In this document: positions 8,682 to 15,658 of the stretch, one piece after another
Layout: every line of letters starts with the position of its first letter
Position numbering within the stretch: the first letter of the stretch is position 1
Source of the DNA: an uncultured Collinsella sp.
GTDB taxonomy: Bacteria > Actinomycetota > Coriobacteriia > Coriobacteriales > Coriobacteriaceae
DNA: 42,032 nucleotides
Assembly (NCBI GenBank): GCA_900542965.1
Contig: UQPY01000014.1
Location: 1-42,032 of the forward strand
Direction of reading: 5' to 3'
Made by a program: the position numbers and the translations under genes
The notes under the pieces: generated by a model
Told to the model about the DNA's origin: nothing
What the model saw: only the letters and a program-made list of their open reading frames with translations
Database searches by the model: none

Positions 8682-9995
8682 ATGAGTTTGGGAAAGCTGA
8701 CCGTTAACGGTCGCCAGGACGGCTTTTTGTGCGAGGGCAAACCGTTCTTTTGGTTTGCCGATACGTGCTGGAGCGCGTTTACGAGCATTACCGAGGCCGA
8801 TTGGGACTACTATCTGACCCGTCGCGCCGAGCAGGGCATGAACGTGCTGCAGATCAACACGCTGCCGCAGTGGGATCGCTGCTGCCCCGATCTGGGCATT
8901 TGGCCCTATGCCAGCGAGGACGGCGTGCATTTTGATTGGTCCCGTCCCAACCAGGCGTACTGGGACCGCGCTGCTGCCATGTGTCGCGCTGCCGTCGAGC
9001 ATGGCATTCGTCCGGCGCTCGTACTTATGTGGTGCAACTACGTGCCCGGTACCTGGGGCGCCAAGATTGCCGAGCATTGCGGTGCCGAGGTTATGCCGCG
9101 CGAGGAGGTCCGTGCCCACGTTGCCCGCGTCGTCGAGAACCTGGGCGAGTTTGACCCTGTCTACGTGGTGACGGGCGATACCGACTTTACCAGCGACGAG
9201 GCAATCGCCTATTACGAGGATGCCCTCGACGAGGTCGTCAAACGCGCGCCCGAGGCGTTGCGCACCATGCATATCAACCGCGGCAACCGCACCATTCCGT
9301 CACAGTACCTGGAGCGTCTGGACTTTTACATGTTCCAGCCCGGTCACAACTACGAGGGCCAGCCCGAGGCCTGGCGCCTGCCGCAGGACTTTATCGCCAA
9401 CTATCCCAAAAAGCCGATGGTCAACTCCGAGCCCTGTTACGAGCAGATGGGTGCGTCGCGTAACGTGTACTGGCGCTTCACTGCACAGGACTGCCGCGCG
9501 AGCGTGTGGTCGTCGATCCTTGCCGGTGCGAGCGCCGGCGTGACCTATGGCGCGCACGGTGTTTGGAACTGGCAGACCAGCAAGAGCCAGGGCTCGGTAC
9601 TGGGCGAGGGCTTCGATATGCCGTTCCGCTGGCAGGAGTGTCTGCAGTTTGCGGGCGTTTGGGACTTTGGCGCGATCGAGCACGTGCTTGCCGGTTTGGG
9701 CGCTACGGCTGGCGATGACGCACTTGCCGTGGTTCCGGCGCAGGAGCTGCTCGATGACGCGCGCGAGGCCATTCGTGTGGCGCGCGTTGGCGATCGCGTC
9801 GTCACGTACCTGCCGCGTACCACGGCGCTCAAGTTTAAGCTCGACGGTGCGCGCGGCTGGGCGGCGACAGTTCTCGACATGGAGGACAAGCGCATCGCCA
9901 AGCTGCCCGTCCGCGACAACGGTGACGGCACCGTGCGCGTGGCTCAGCATCCCTTTGAGCACGACGCGCTGGTGATTCTGACCCCTGGGCACTAA
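8682..9995 (+). CDS. DUF4038 apiosidase-like glycoside hydrolase
   Basis: 437 residues. ATG at 8682 is preferred because GAAAGGA ends 7 nt before it; an in-frame ATG at 8676 is too close to the same site. The protein opens with LTVNGRQDGFLCEGKPFFWFADTCW-type sequence, the start of the (beta/alpha)8 apiosidase-like domain PF13204. YVVTGDTDF and MVNSEPCYE in mid-protein are likely catalytic acid regions, and GAHGVWNW is typical of the family. The final ~90 residues form a small beta domain resembling the putative collagen-binding domain often found after DUF4038. There is no signal peptide, so it should act in the cytoplasm on small imported glycosides rather than polymers. It lies between the PTS and ROK kinase genes on the same strand, but after a terminator, so it probably has its own promoter. 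Substrate unknown. Confidence 0.8.
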   Translation: MSLGKLTVNGRQDGFLCEGKPFFWFADTCWSAFTSITEADWDYYLTRRAEQGMNVLQINTLPQWDRCCPDLGIWPYASEDGVHFDWSRPNQAYWDRAAAMCRAAVEHGIRPALVLMWCNYVPGTWGAKIAEHCGAEVMPREEVRAHVARVVENLGEFDPVYVVTGDTDFTSDEAIAYYEDALDEVVKRAPEALRTMHINRGNRTIPSQYLERLDFYMFQPGHNYEGQPEAWRLPQDFIANYPKKPMVNSEPCYEQMGASRNVYWRFTAQDCRASVWSSILAGASAGVTYGAHGVWNWQTSKSQGSVLGEGFDMPFRWQECLQFAGVWDFGAIEHVLAGLGATAGDDALAVVPAQELLDDAREAIRVARVGDRVVTYLPRTTALKFKLDGARGWAATVLDMEDKRIAKLPVRDNGDGTVRVAQHPFEHDALVILTPGH

Positions 9996-10040
9996 CGACT
10001 CTTCTCCAACATTTACAATCCAGTCCCTTTCATTCCGCCG

Positions 10041-10091
10041 CACTCATTGGGGACAGACTTAAATGAGTGGTCATTGGGGACGTTCTTTGGG
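10041..10091. repeat. family A hairpin repeat, copy 2
   Basis: CACTCATT (10041-10048) and AATGAGTG (10062-10069) enclose GGGGACAGACTTA and are followed by a second unit, TCATTGGGGACGTTCTT. It ends a few bases before the degraded glycosidase fragment. Confidence 0.7.
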
Positions 10092-10096
10092 AGGGC

Positions 10097-10177
10097 AGTT
10101 TGCGTGGCGGTTATGTGGCCCACGGTGAGACCTACGTCGGCGATATGTTGCTTCGTCTGACCAAAGCAGAGGCGTAA
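10097..10177 (+). pseudogene. 3' remnant of a DUF4038/DUF5060-type glycosidase
   Basis: An open frame with no start codon reads SLRGGYVAHGETYVGD and ends KAEA-stop. GGYVxHGETY resembles the conserved C-terminal-side motif of DUF5060/DUF4038-type glycosidases. The rest of that gene is absent, and a family A repeat abuts the fragment. The intact DUF4038 gene ends 100 nt upstream. The family call rests on one motif and is tentative. Confidence 0.45.
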
Positions 10178-10215
10178 AACAGAGAGATAATTGGCTCCGG
10201 GCGTGATTTACCGCA

Positions 10216-10250
10216 TGACCATCATAAGGGGACAGCCCCTGTGGTGGTCA
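10216..10250. repeat. family B hairpin repeat, copy 1
   Basis: TGACCATCA and TGGTGGTCA arms around AAGGGGACAGCCCC, 41 nt before the ROK kinase start. Other copies lie at 14182, 18142, 18341, 19479 and 19761. Confidence 0.6.
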
Positions 10251-10291
10251 CGGCGATGCGCGTCCGGGGCCATGGCGCGTGAGGGGCGAAT

Positions 10292-11203
10292 ATGCAGGAG
10301 TTCTTTGGAATCGATGTGGGCGGTACGGCCGTTAAATGGGCTGTGCTGGGCGAGGATTTTTCCATCCGCGAGCGCGGGAGCCTGCCGACGGGCTTTACCA
10401 CGGCTGAGGAGACGGTTTCGGCGTTGATCGGGCTCGTCGAGCCGTACCGTGAGCGCGTGAGCGCCGTAGGCGTGAGCGCACCCGGCGGTATCTACGAGGA
10501 AGATGTCACGGGGACGATCCATCGCGGCGGTGCGCTGACGTTTATGGACGGCTGCCCACTGGGAAAGATCATGCGCGAGGCGCTGGGGGTGCCGGTTGCC
10601 GTCAATAACGACGGTAAGTGCTGTGCACTCGGTGAGTATGCGGCCGGCGCCCTGCACGGGACGCGTTTTGGCGTGGTGCTCGCTATCGGCACGGGCATCG
10701 GCGGCGGTATCGTCATCGACGGCAAGGTCCTGCGCGGCGCGCACTGCTTTGCAGGCGAGTTCAGCTTCTTGCGCAACGATGTCACGACTGCCGCGGGCAT
10801 GGGAAACTCCTTTGCCGATTCGGGCGGTTGGCGTGCGCTCCGCGATGCTGTCGTTGCCGAGAAGGGCCTGCCTGCGGATTCTCCGGTGGACGGCCGCCGC
10901 GTCTTTGAATGGATTGCGGATGGCGACAAGGCGGCGCAGCGCGCGCTCGACCGCTACGCTCGCGCCTTTGACGGACAGCTCATCAACCTGCAGGCCGTGC
11001 TCGACCCCGAGGTCTTTGTGATCGCAGGCGGTATCTCGTGCCATCCCGAGCTCGTCGATGCCCTGCGTGCGCAGATGCCGCTGGCCCTCGCGAGTTACCA
11101 AGGGACCCTTGCCGGCATTCCTGTGCCGCAGATAAAGGCGGCCGAGCTCGGCAACGACGCCAACCTTTACGGTGCTGTCCAGGAGGCCATGCGTCTGGTG
11201 TAG
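10292..11203 (+). CDS. ROK-family sugar kinase, lacking the zinc motif
   Basis: 303 residues; ATG at 10292 with GAGGGG 5 nt before it. It opens with the phosphate-1 loop FGIDVGGTAVKWAVL. The catalytic Asp is in VNNDGKCCALGEY, and the phosphate-2 loop is AIGTGIGGGIVIDG. Most ROK kinases carry a CxCGxxGCxE zinc site after the AGE motif. Here the region reads HCFAGEFSFLRNDV and then DSGGW, without those cysteines, as in the beta-glucoside kinase branch. It should phosphorylate a hexose or glycoside in the cytoplasm with ATP. It fits with the DUF4038 glycosidase upstream, phosphorylating the sugar that is released or not already phosphorylated by the PTS. Exact substrate not readable from the sequence. 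Confidence 0.85.
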   Translation: MQEFFGIDVGGTAVKWAVLGEDFSIRERGSLPTGFTTAEETVSALIGLVEPYRERVSAVGVSAPGGIYEEDVTGTIHRGGALTFMDGCPLGKIMREALGVPVAVNNDGKCCALGEYAAGALHGTRFGVVLAIGTGIGGGIVIDGKVLRGAHCFAGEFSFLRNDVTTAAGMGNSFADSGGWRALRDAVVAEKGLPADSPVDGRRVFEWIADGDKAAQRALDRYARAFDGQLINLQAVLDPEVFVIAGGISCHPELVDALRAQMPLALASYQGTLAGIPVPQIKAAELGNDANLYGAVQEAMRLV

Positions 11204-11249
11204 CGCGAGCCAAACGAGGCTGTCGAAAAAGATAAAGGCCGGCGTAAAG

Positions 11250-11291
11250 CGCCCCCATTTCCTTAGCACAGGAAATGGGGGCGGTTTAATT
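11250..11291. terminator. terminator between convergent ROK kinase and mgtA
   Basis: A 14-bp perfect stem, CGCCCCCATTTCCT (11250-11263) and AGGAAATGGGGGCG (11270-11283), is followed by GTTTAATTT. It serves the plus strand and possibly both. Confidence 0.85.
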
Positions 11292-11328
11292 TGAGGCGGG
11301 ACTTTTTGACCGCTTGATGGGTCGCGCG

Positions 11329-14097
11329 TCACAGCAGCTCGCTGTGGCGGGCGATGTAGCGGCGCTTTGCTAGCTGGGTGAGCGCGATGTAGGCGGTGAC
11401 TATGCCGACGAGCAGTGCGAAAAAGCTCGTGGGCAGCGTCGTAAGGCCGAGCGCATCGGCGATGGGGCTTGCCGGCAGCCAGGTGACGAGCGCCAGACCC
11501 AGCACGGTGAGAACGCACAGTGCGGGCGCGGCGTGGTCGCGCGGGCTCGGCAGATGCGGGGAGCGCAGCATGTGGACCACGAGTGTCTGCGACCACATGG
11601 ACTCGACAAACCAGCCGCTCTGGAAGAGTGCAGCGAAGGTCGCCATACCCGCGACGTCGCCCGCGGCGGCAAGCTCGGGCCAGCTTGCGTTCACGGCGGC
11701 GGGGCACACGACAAAGAAGAGCGCGGCGAAGGTCACGATGTCAAACAGCGAGCTCACGGGGCCCAGCTCGAGCATAAAGCCCTTGATGGACGCGGCGTCC
11801 CAGGCACGCGGGCGGGCAGTCCAGGCGTCATCGACGGTGTCCCACGGCAGCGCGATGCACACGATCTCGTAGACCAGCGACAGCAGTACCAGCTGCAGGG
11901 CGCTCATGGGCAAAAACGGCAAGAACAGGCTCGCGACGGTCACGGACAGCACATTGCCAAAGTTGGAGCTCACTGTGGTCTTGAGGTACTTGAGCAGGTT
12001 GCCGTAGGTGCGGCGGCCTTCGATGATGCCGCGCTCGAGCACGCCCAGGTCCTTCTGAAGCAAGATGATATCGGCGGATTCCTTGGCAATGTCGACGGCC
12101 GAATCGACCGAGATGCCGCAATCGCTCGCACGCATGGCGGCGGCGTCGTTGATGCCGTCGCCCATAAAGCCCACGGTGTGGCCGAGCAGCTCGCGCATGA
12201 CGCGCACCAGGCGCGCCTTCTGCAGCGGCGAGAGCTTGGCGAAGAGGTGGGTTTTCTCGGCGCGCTCGGCAAGTTCGGTGTCGTCGAGTGCATCGATCTC
12301 GGAGCCCAGCAAGACGTTGCTCGCGTCGATGCCAATCTGCTCGCAGACGGTGGCGGCGACGCGGTCGTTGTCGCCGGTCAGGACCTTGACCGCCACGCCT
12401 TTGGCCTCGAGCGTTGCGACGGCGCCCGCGGCACTTGCTTTGGGCGGATCGAGGAAGGCCAAAAAGCCCATCAGCACCATGTCGCACTCGTCGGCGATGC
12501 CAAACTCGCCCACGCAGCGCGGATTGGTCTTCTGCGCCACGGCAATCACGCGCAGACCCTCGGCGTTAAGTCCGGCGACCTGCTTGCGAATCTGGGCGAG
12601 GTTCTCGTCGGTGAGCGGCTGGGCGATGCCATCGACCTCGACAAAGGAGCAGATCTCGAGCATTTCCTCGGCAGCTCCCTTGGTAACCATCTGGGTTTTG
12701 CCTTGGGAGTCGGCGACAACTACGCTCAGGCGACGGCGCGAGAAATCGAAGGGCACCTCGTCGACCTTGGTATAGCGGTCGCGCAGGCTCTGGCCCAGCA
12801 TGGAATCGGGCGCGACGGCCGAAGGGGTCATGTCGGCGCGGTCGATCACGGCCAGGTCGATGAGGTTCTTGAGGCCCGTCTGGAAGAAGCTGTTCAAAAA
12901 CGCATGGCGCAGCACGCGCGTATCCTCGTTGCCGTCGGTGTTGAGGTAGCGCTCGAGCACGATGCGGTCCTCGGTGAGGGTGCCGGTCTTGTCGCAGCAC
13001 AGCACGTCCATGGCGCCGAGGTTTTGGATCGCAGGCAGCTCCTTGACGATGACCTGGCGGCGGGCGAGGTCCTTGGCTCCCTGCGACAGACTCGTGGTCA
13101 CGATGACGGGAAGCATTTGCGGCGTGATGCCCACGGCCACGCTCGTGGCGAACAGCAGCGCATCGATGACGTTGCCCTTGGTGGCGGCGTTGATGGCAAA
13201 GACTGCCGGCGCCATGACGAGCATCAGGCGCACCAGCAGCATCGAGACGCTCGAGACGCCGCGGTCGAACGCGCTCTTCTCGCCGCGCCCGTTGAGCATC
13301 TTGGCGATGCCGCCCAGGTAGGTGTCCGAACCGGTGGCCACGACAAGCGCCATGGCGGTGCCGTTTTGCACGGAGGTGCCGGTAAAGACGATGTTCTTGC
13401 AGGCGGAGAGCGGCAGCGTGGAGCTGTCGGTGCCTTCGACGACGGTGGCGACGGCGGTCTTCTCGACGGCCTCGCTTTCGCCGGTGAGGGCGGACTCGAT
13501 CACAAACAGGTCGCGTGCGGTGATGATGCGGGCATCGGCCGGCACCATGTCGCCGGCGGAGAGGCGGATCACGTCGCCGGGGACGAGCTCATCGAAGGGT
13601 ATCTCGATGCGCTCGCCGTCGCGCAGGGCGGTGCAGGTGTTGGAGACCAGGTCCTTGAGGGCCTCTGCCGCATTGCCGCTGCGTGCTTCCTGGATAAACT
13701 TCATGCCGCCCGATACCAGTAGCATGATGCCGATGACGATGACCGTGGAGGGGTCGCGCTGCGGCTCGGGCACGGCGAGCACGTCGATGTAGAGCGAGAC
13801 CAGCGCGAGCGCGGCGAGGATGCCGGCGAAGGGGTCGATGAAGGCGTCGGCGATGCGGCGGGCAAGTGTCTTGGTCGGCGCCTCGATGGTGTTGGGACCG
13901 GCGGCGTCCAGGCGCTCGGCGGCCTGCCCGGCGGTGAGGCCGTCAGCCGTGGCGTCGAGCAGCACGAGGGAGTCCTCGGCGCTATGGGTGACGGCGAATA
14001 TGGTGTTCTTGGCAAGGCCGGCGTGAGCGGCAGGGCGCGCCGTGCGGCGGCGCTTGGAGATGACTTCGAGTACCGTGCCGGTTTTGAGCATCAGCAT
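11329..14097 (-). CDS. mgtA: magnesium-translocating P-type ATPase
   Basis: 922 residues. ATG at 14097 follows AAGGAGGACCCT; the in-frame extension to 14148 has no ribosome-binding site. Type IIIB P-ATPase features are present in order: N-terminal cytoplasmic tail, a first pair of membrane helices, the actuator motif TGES, the phosphorylation site DKTGTLTE (D369), the nucleotide-binding VTKGAAEE region, the hinge GDGINDA (G646), and six C-terminal hydrophobic segments. The full length matches MgtA/MgtB. It imports Mg2+ driven by ATP. It is isolated, converges on the ROK kinase, and has a 5' region containing a promoter-like sequence, a short leader ORF and a hairpin repeat. That layout is expected of a Mg2+-responsive attenuator, although no M-box riboswitch pattern was recognised. 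Confidence 0.92.
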   Translation of the reverse strand: MLMLKTGTVLEVISKRRRTARPAAHAGLAKNTIFAVTHSAEDSLVLLDATADGLTAGQAAERLDAAGPNTIEAPTKTLARRIADAFIDPFAGILAALALVSLYIDVLAVPEPQRDPSTVIVIGIMLLVSGGMKFIQEARSGNAAEALKDLVSNTCTALRDGERIEIPFDELVPGDVIRLSAGDMVPADARIITARDLFVIESALTGESEAVEKTAVATVVEGTDSSTLPLSACKNIVFTGTSVQNGTAMALVVATGSDTYLGGIAKMLNGRGEKSAFDRGVSSVSMLLVRLMLVMAPAVFAINAATKGNVIDALLFATSVAVGITPQMLPVIVTTSLSQGAKDLARRQVIVKELPAIQNLGAMDVLCCDKTGTLTEDRIVLERYLNTDGNEDTRVLRHAFLNSFFQTGLKNLIDLAVIDRADMTPSAVAPDSMLGQSLRDRYTKVDEVPFDFSRRRLSVVVADSQGKTQMVTKGAAEEMLEICSFVEVDGIAQPLTDENLAQIRKQVAGLNAEGLRVIAVAQKTNPRCVGEFGIADECDMVLMGFLAFLDPPKASAAGAVATLEAKGVAVKVLTGDNDRVAATVCEQIGIDASNVLLGSEIDALDDTELAERAEKTHLFAKLSPLQKARLVRVMRELLGHTVGFMGDGINDAAAMRASDCGISVDSAVDIAKESADIILLQKDLGVLERGIIEGRRTYGNLLKYLKTTVSSNFGNVLSVTVASLFLPFLPMSALQLVLLSLVYEIVCIALPWDTVDDAWTARPRAWDAASIKGFMLELGPVSSLFDIVTFAALFFVVCPAAVNASWPELAAAGDVAGMATFAALFQSGWFVESMWSQTLVVHMLRSPHLPSPRDHAAPALCVLTVLGLALVTWLPASPIADALGLTTLPTSFFALLVGIVTAYIALTQLAKRRYIARHSELL

Positions 14098-14181
14098 AGG
14101 GTCCTCCTTGTTAAAGGGAGTTAGCGTACGTGTCGTATTGAATTGCAAAAAACCTAGATGTCGCTCACGTCATGCTCGCGA

Positions 14182-14217
14182 ATCACCACAAGGGGGGCAG
14201 GCACCTTTGTGGTGGTT
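14182..14217. repeat. family B hairpin repeat, copy 2
   Basis: ATCACCACAAGG and CCTTTGTGGTGGTT arms. It lies between the mgtA leader ORF stop and the mgtA start, inside the presumed 5' untranslated region. Confidence 0.65.
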
Positions 14218-14238
14218 TTGGTGATCGACTGTTGGCGC

Positions 14239-14310
14239 TTATGCGTGCGCGGAATCCTCGCGGCGTGCCGAGGGCGACATGCAGGTTTTTCGACTATGGC
14301 TGCCTTCCAT
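14239..14310 (-). CDS. candidate 23-residue leader peptide of mgtA
   Basis: The ORF starts at ATG 14310 and stops at 14239, and begins MEGSHSRKTCMSP, ending in REDSAHA. It is preceded by AAGGAGGTG with 4 nt to the ATG, one of the best ribosome-binding sites in the window, which is surprising for a meaningless ORF. It ends 142 nt before mgtA on the same strand. Translated leader peptides control Mg2+ transporter genes in enterobacteria (mgtL, mgtP); this peptide shares no sequence with those. Whether it is translated and what it senses are not known. Confidence 0.5.
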   Translation of the reverse strand: MEGSHSRKTCMSPSARREDSAHA

Positions 14311-14376
14311 GGCACACCTCCTTAAGGCCGGGCGCAGCGCGCTTTGGGTATCTCGTACCCGTTTCAATCCGCCGGT

Positions 14377-14405
14377 ATTTTTGACGAGGGGGTTTGCCGT
14401 GTCAA
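14377..14405 (-). promoter_or_regulatory. candidate promoter for the mgtA transcript
   Basis: On the minus strand TTGACA (14405-14400) is a perfect -35. With a 17-nt spacer it is followed by AAAAAT (14382-14377), a 4/6 -10. Transcription would begin about 60 nt before the leader ORF. It overlaps the region upstream of divergent pyrE. Confidence 0.5.
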
Positions 14406-14535
14406 CCCCATTGTTCGGAAAATCATCGCCCCTGACAAAGCCCTTACAGAGCGCCATGGCTCCAAAGCGCAACCGCATCTGCGTCCTGCCTGCGCTAAAC
14501 TGGAGGGCACGTACGCGATTACGAGAGGAGCCCGC

Positions 14536-15219
14536 ATGGAGGCTTACAAGCAAGAGTTCATCAAGTTTATGGTCGAGTCCGACGTTCTTAAGTTCGGCAG
14601 TTTTACGCTTAAGAGCGGCCGTCAGTCCCCGTTCTTTATGAACGCCGGCGCCTACGTGACGGGCTATCAGCTCAAGAAGCTGGGCGAGTACTACGCCCAG
14701 GCCATCCACGATAACTTTGGCGATGACTTTGACGTGCTGTTCGGGCCGGCCTATAAGGGTATTCCCCTGGCCGTCGTGACCGCGATTGCCTACCACGAGC
14801 TGTACGGCAAGGAGGTCAAGTACTGCTGCGACCGCAAGGAGGCCAAGGACCACGGTGCCGACAAGGGTAACCTGCTGGGCTACGAGCCCCAGGACGGCGA
14901 CCGCGTGATCATGGTCGAGGACGTCACCACCAGCGGTAAGTCCATCGACGAGACCTATCCCAAGGTCAAGGCTGCTGCCGATGTCGAGATCAAGGGCCTC
15001 ATCGTGTCCCTCAACCGTATGGAGGTCGGCAAGGGCGGCGTGACCACCGCGCAGAAGGAGATCGAGGCCAAGTACGGCTTCCCCGTCGCGAGCATCGTCT
15101 CCATGGCCGAGGTCGTCGAGACCCTCTACAACCACGAGATTGACGGCAAGGTCGTCATCGATGACGAGCTCAAGACCGCCATCGATGCCTACTACGAGCA
15201 GTACGGAGTCCGGGAGTAG
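14536..15219 (+). CDS. pyrE: orotate phosphoribosyltransferase
   Basis: 227 residues; ATG at 14536 after GAGAGGAGC. It joins orotate to PRPP to give orotidine 5'-phosphate in pyrimidine synthesis. The PRPP-binding signature is VIMVEDVTTSGKS near residue 125, and the N-terminal FGSFTLKSGRQSPFFMNAG is the typical orotate-side sequence of this family. FGPAYKGIPLAV is also conserved. Length is usual. No other pyr gene is in the window, so it is separate from the rest of the pathway here. It diverges from the mgtA leader region and ends in two consecutive hairpins. An in-frame upstream extension to 14344 is open but lacks a ribosome-binding site. Confidence 0.95.
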   Translation: MEAYKQEFIKFMVESDVLKFGSFTLKSGRQSPFFMNAGAYVTGYQLKKLGEYYAQAIHDNFGDDFDVLFGPAYKGIPLAVVTAIAYHELYGKEVKYCCDRKEAKDHGADKGNLLGYEPQDGDRVIMVEDVTTSGKSIDETYPKVKAAADVEIKGLIVSLNRMEVGKGGVTTAQKEIEAKYGFPVASIVSMAEVVETLYNHEIDGKVVIDDELKTAIDAYYEQYGVRE

Positions 15220-15244
15220 TTACGCGGTTTTCCAAACCGCGTAA
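15220..15244 (+). repeat. tight hairpin directly after pyrE stop
   Basis: TTACGCGGTTT and AAACCGCGTAA, 11-bp perfect arms with a 3-nt loop, start at the base after the stop codon. No T-run follows, so it may protect the mRNA 3' end rather than terminate. Confidence 0.65.
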
Positions 15245-15287
15245 CGGCTCGACGCTGCGCGCCGCCCAGAGCGACAATTTGTCATTC

Positions 15288-15330
15288 AAAAAGGCAAGGC
15301 ATGACCAGAAGGTCTATGCCTTGCCTTTTT
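15288..15330. terminator. bidirectional terminator after pyrE
   Basis: AAAAAGGCAAGGCAT (15288-15302) pairs perfectly with ATGCCTTGCCTTTTT (15316-15330), with inner GACC/GGTC. It has a T-run on both strands. An outer inverted repeat (CCAGAGCGACAA, 15266, and TTGTTCGCTCTGG, 15340) encloses it. Confidence 0.9.
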
Positions 15331-15404
15331 CATGCCAACTTGTTCGCTCTGGACGTCGCTCGCTGTCCGTCCTCTACCTGCGGCGTTGCCTTGCTCCGGA
15401 TGCG

Positions 15405-15511
15405 GTAGTCATTGGGGACGTTCTTAAATGACTGGTCAAAGGGGACATTCTTGCGGCACTTGGCAGTTGGGGACGTTCCTTTTGTGCCGGCACTTTGGGA
15501 CACTCCTTGTC
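15405..15511. repeat. family A repeat, copy 3, extended
   Basis: AGTCATTGGGGACGTTCTTA and the matching AATGACT are followed by three further degenerate units (AAAGGGGACATTCTT, GTTGGGGACGTTCC, TTTGGGACACTCCTT). The rest of the 15220-15658 gap before the hydratase holds hairpins but no convincing ORF. Confidence 0.65.
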
Positions 15512-15626
15512 AGAAGAGTGATGCAAGGTGCTCGTCCTTTGCTTTACCGAGATAAAGTGAACGTGCAGATTCGTAACCCGCTGGCAACCGTTCTATGGCA
15601 CGATATTGAACGAATGTATGCTATGC

Positions 15627-15643
15627 GCCCAAATCTTTTGGGC
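15627..15643 (+). promoter_or_regulatory. hairpin just before the hydratase ribosome-binding site
   Basis: GCCCAAA and TTTGGGC with a 3-nt loop end 4 nt before GGGAG, so the stem could influence translation initiation. Confidence 0.35.
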
Positions 15644-15658
15644 AGAGTGGGAGACAGT

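Noticed and set aside
14098..14400. M-box (ykoK) Mg2+ riboswitch before mgtA
   Set aside because: The conserved M-box core sequences were not recognised by eye; a covariance-model search would settle it.
14239..15135. 298-codon minus-strand ORF spanning pyrE
   Set aside because: Antisense to pyrE for most of its length. Only its last 23 codons, which have their own ATG and ribosome-binding site, are kept as the mgtA leader candidate.
15428..15658. N-terminal extension of the hydratase
   Set aside because: It translates family A repeat DNA and lacks a ribosome-binding site; YbhJ-type proteins start at the 15659 position.
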